A DNA stretch of 64,000 nt from Mycobacterium sp. 155 (GTDB lineage: Bacteria > Actinomycetota > Actinomycetes > Mycobacteriales > Mycobacteriaceae): contig NZ_KB892705.1 in the NCBI RefSeq assembly GCF_000373905.1, forward strand, positions 3,329,184 through 3,393,183, read 5' to 3'. Position numbers and translations under genes: made by a program. Shown here piece by piece: positions 62,996 through 64,000 of this stretch (positions are counted from its first letter, which is position 1; every line of letters starts with the position of its first letter). The notes under the pieces are model-generated. The model had not been told where the DNA came from. It did no database searches and saw nothing but the letters and a program-made list of their open reading frames with translations.

Positions 62996-63005
62996 CTTTC
63001 GGCTG

Positions 63006-63025
63006 AAGTTAGCATTGCATAACTT
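63006..63025. promoter_or_regulatory. Second palindrome in the ESX-3 promoter region
   Basis: AAGTTA-N8-TAACTT is an exact 6-bp inverted repeat 11 bp upstream of the iron box. It fits the IdeR consensus only weakly (about 12 of 19 at best alignment) and does not look like a Zur box. It could be a second, lower-affinity IdeR site or the target of another regulator. Confidence 0.45.
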
Positions 63026-63067
63026 AAGTGTCGAGACGCACGGTATCGGTCAGAGACGTGATCCGGC

Positions 63068-63967
63068 TCACTTCTTGTGGGCGGTGACCAGATTGTTCGA
63101 GTCGATCATCTGCCGAGCATCAGTGCCAGGATCAGGCAGTTCTCGGCCCAGCCGGTGGATATAGTCCGAAAGGCCAGTAGTGGTCGCGGTCCAGCCACGC
63201 TCGGAGAACCACTGTTCAGCGGGGGCGTGCCGCTCGTTGTAGACCAGCGAGAAGAATTCGGTGTCCTGCCCGGAGACCCGGCCTTCGGCGCGCTTGGCCT
63301 CGAACACCTCACGGTCCATCGGTACCGCCTCCTCGACCGCGACGAAGCTGCCGGGGGCCGCCAAGGTGTCGATACCCGCGAACAACTGCTCCTGCGCGGC
63401 TGCCGGCAAATAGATCAGCAGGCCCTCGGCAATCCACGCCGACGGCTTCGACGGGTCGAAACCGCGGCCGCGCAGTGCCTGTGGCCAGTCGTCGCGCAAA
63501 TCAACGGCGATCTCGCGACGCTCGGCCGTCGGCGCGTCACCGTGGCTACTCATCGTCTCCCGTTTGAACTGCAGCACACGGGGCTGGTCGAGTTCGTAGA
63601 CGACGGTGCCCGCGGGCCAGGACAACCGGTAGGCCCGGGAATCCAGGCCCGCCGCCAGCAGCACGATCTGCTGCACACCGGCCTGCGCGACGCGCTGAAA
63701 GTAGTCATCGAAGTACCGGGTGCGGGCCCCTTGGAAATTGACGAAATGTCCGCCCCACTCGGTGCGTAGCGGGAAGTCCGCGTCGGCGTCGTCGAGGACA
63801 GCGGCCGCGGCGCCGCCGATTGCGCGACAGAACACCTCGGCATACGGGTCGACGGCCAGCGGGTCAGGCTTCTGCGCTTCCAAAGCCCTTGCCGCGGCGA
63901 CGAATAACGCGGTCTGGCCGACGCTGGTGGAGATGTCCCAAGTGTCTTTATCGGTACGGCTGCTCAC
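63068..63967 (-). CDS. SAM-dependent methyltransferase (TIGR00027/LCM type, Rv0281-like)
   Basis: This ~299-residue protein belongs to a large mycobacterial methyltransferase family. Conserved parts are [20 protein letters not shown] at the N-terminus, [20 protein letters not shown] near residue 100 (SAM motif I), then [11 protein letters not shown], and [19 protein letters not shown] near residue 185. Substrate is unknown. It matches Rv0281, which also lies just before ESX-3. GTG at 63967 gives the family-typical N-terminus; a TTG at 63997 would add ten residues. The gene's promoter lies at or beyond the window edge. Confidence 0.88.
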   Translation of the reverse strand: MSSRTDKDTWDISTSVGQTALFVAAARALEAQKPDPLAVDPYAEVFCRAIGGAAAAVLDDADADFPLRTEWGGHFVNFQGARTRYFDDYFQRVAQAGVQQIVLLAAGLDSRAYRLSWPAGTVVYELDQPRVLQFKRETMSSHGDAPTAERREIAVDLRDDWPQALRGRGFDPSKPSAWIAEGLLIYLPAAAQEQLFAGIDTLAAPGSFVAVEEAVPMDREVFEAKRAEGRVSGQDTEFFSLVYNERHAPAEQWFSERGWTATTTGLSDYIHRLGRELPDPGTDARQMIDSNNLVTAHKK

Positions 63968-64000
63968 GGCCGCGAGGGTACGCGCCGAAGCTGACAAGCC

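Noticed and set aside
63006..63025. Palindrome as a Zur box
   Set aside because: It lacks the Zur-type core; metal regulation by Zur is not supported by the sequence.

Overview
The window is high-GC actinobacterial DNA. Its gene content marks it as a non-tuberculous, probably rapidly growing Mycobacterium (Mycolicibacterium). It holds a complete ESX-3 type VII secretion locus, an iniB-iniA-iniC cluster, mycobacterial PE/PPE and EsxG/EsxH proteins, a 13E12-type HNH gene and many GTG starts. Much of it matches the M. tuberculosis Rv0281-Rv0343 neighbourhood in condensed and rearranged order: Rv0281 to Rv0294 (ESX-3), then Rv0308, Rv0309, Rv0312, Rv0315 and Rv0320 types, tRNA-Gly, dcd, udgA, and finally Rv0337c, Rv0338c, Rv0339c, Rv0340 and iniBAC types. 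All Rv assignments come from remembered family and context knowledge, not from a search.

Layout. 1-9933 is ordinary accessory chromosome: the end of a FAD monooxygenase, a PrsW-type membrane protease pair, a cutinase, a GntR regulator, an asparagine-type permease, a decayed metallo-hydrolase, a lipoprotein, a 13E12 HNH protein and an F420-type oxidoreductase. 9973-22832 is the ini region: two small membrane proteins with threonine-rich tails, an Hsp70-like membrane ATPase, the dynamin-like iniC and iniA, iniB, an Rv0340-like IniB-domain protein, then divergently a second Hsp70-like protein in tandem with the LuxR-type regulator IniR. 23113-28707 holds a large membrane Fe-S oxidoreductase, an aminotransferase and a YibE/F protein. 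28718-35170 runs leftward: SnoaL-like, DinB-like, P450, UDP-glucose dehydrogenase, a third, degenerate Hsp70-like membrane protein, and dCTP deaminase.

A tRNA-Gly(CCC) lies at 35218-35288. A degenerate copy of its 3' half sits 3.7 kb away at 38940-38980, so the DNA between them (an exported protein and a MarR regulator) may be an old tRNA-targeted insertion. 39016-48223 contains cell-envelope enzymes (rhomboid-like, LAS-type peptidase, GH16, L,D-transpeptidase, PAP2/lipid kinases), a fourth Hsp70-like protein of the Rv0312 type, and a trans-aconitate methyltransferase. 48255-62964 is ESX-3 in the order eccA3-eccB3-eccC3-PE5-PPE4-esxG-esxH-espG3-eccD3-mycP3-eccE3, read leftward from a promoter with an IdeR-like iron box.

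The most interesting signals are: a family of membrane-anchored Hsp70-like proteins in which the first phosphate-motif Asp is Ser and the substrate-binding domain is replaced by a transmembrane helix plus a Pro/Thr-rich tail; a repeated TTAGGGGAT motif shared by the iniB promoter and the Rv0340-like/Hsp70-iniR promoter region; a MIRU-like repeat family at operon junctions, including an in-frame double copy inside espG3; and the tRNA-flanked segment.
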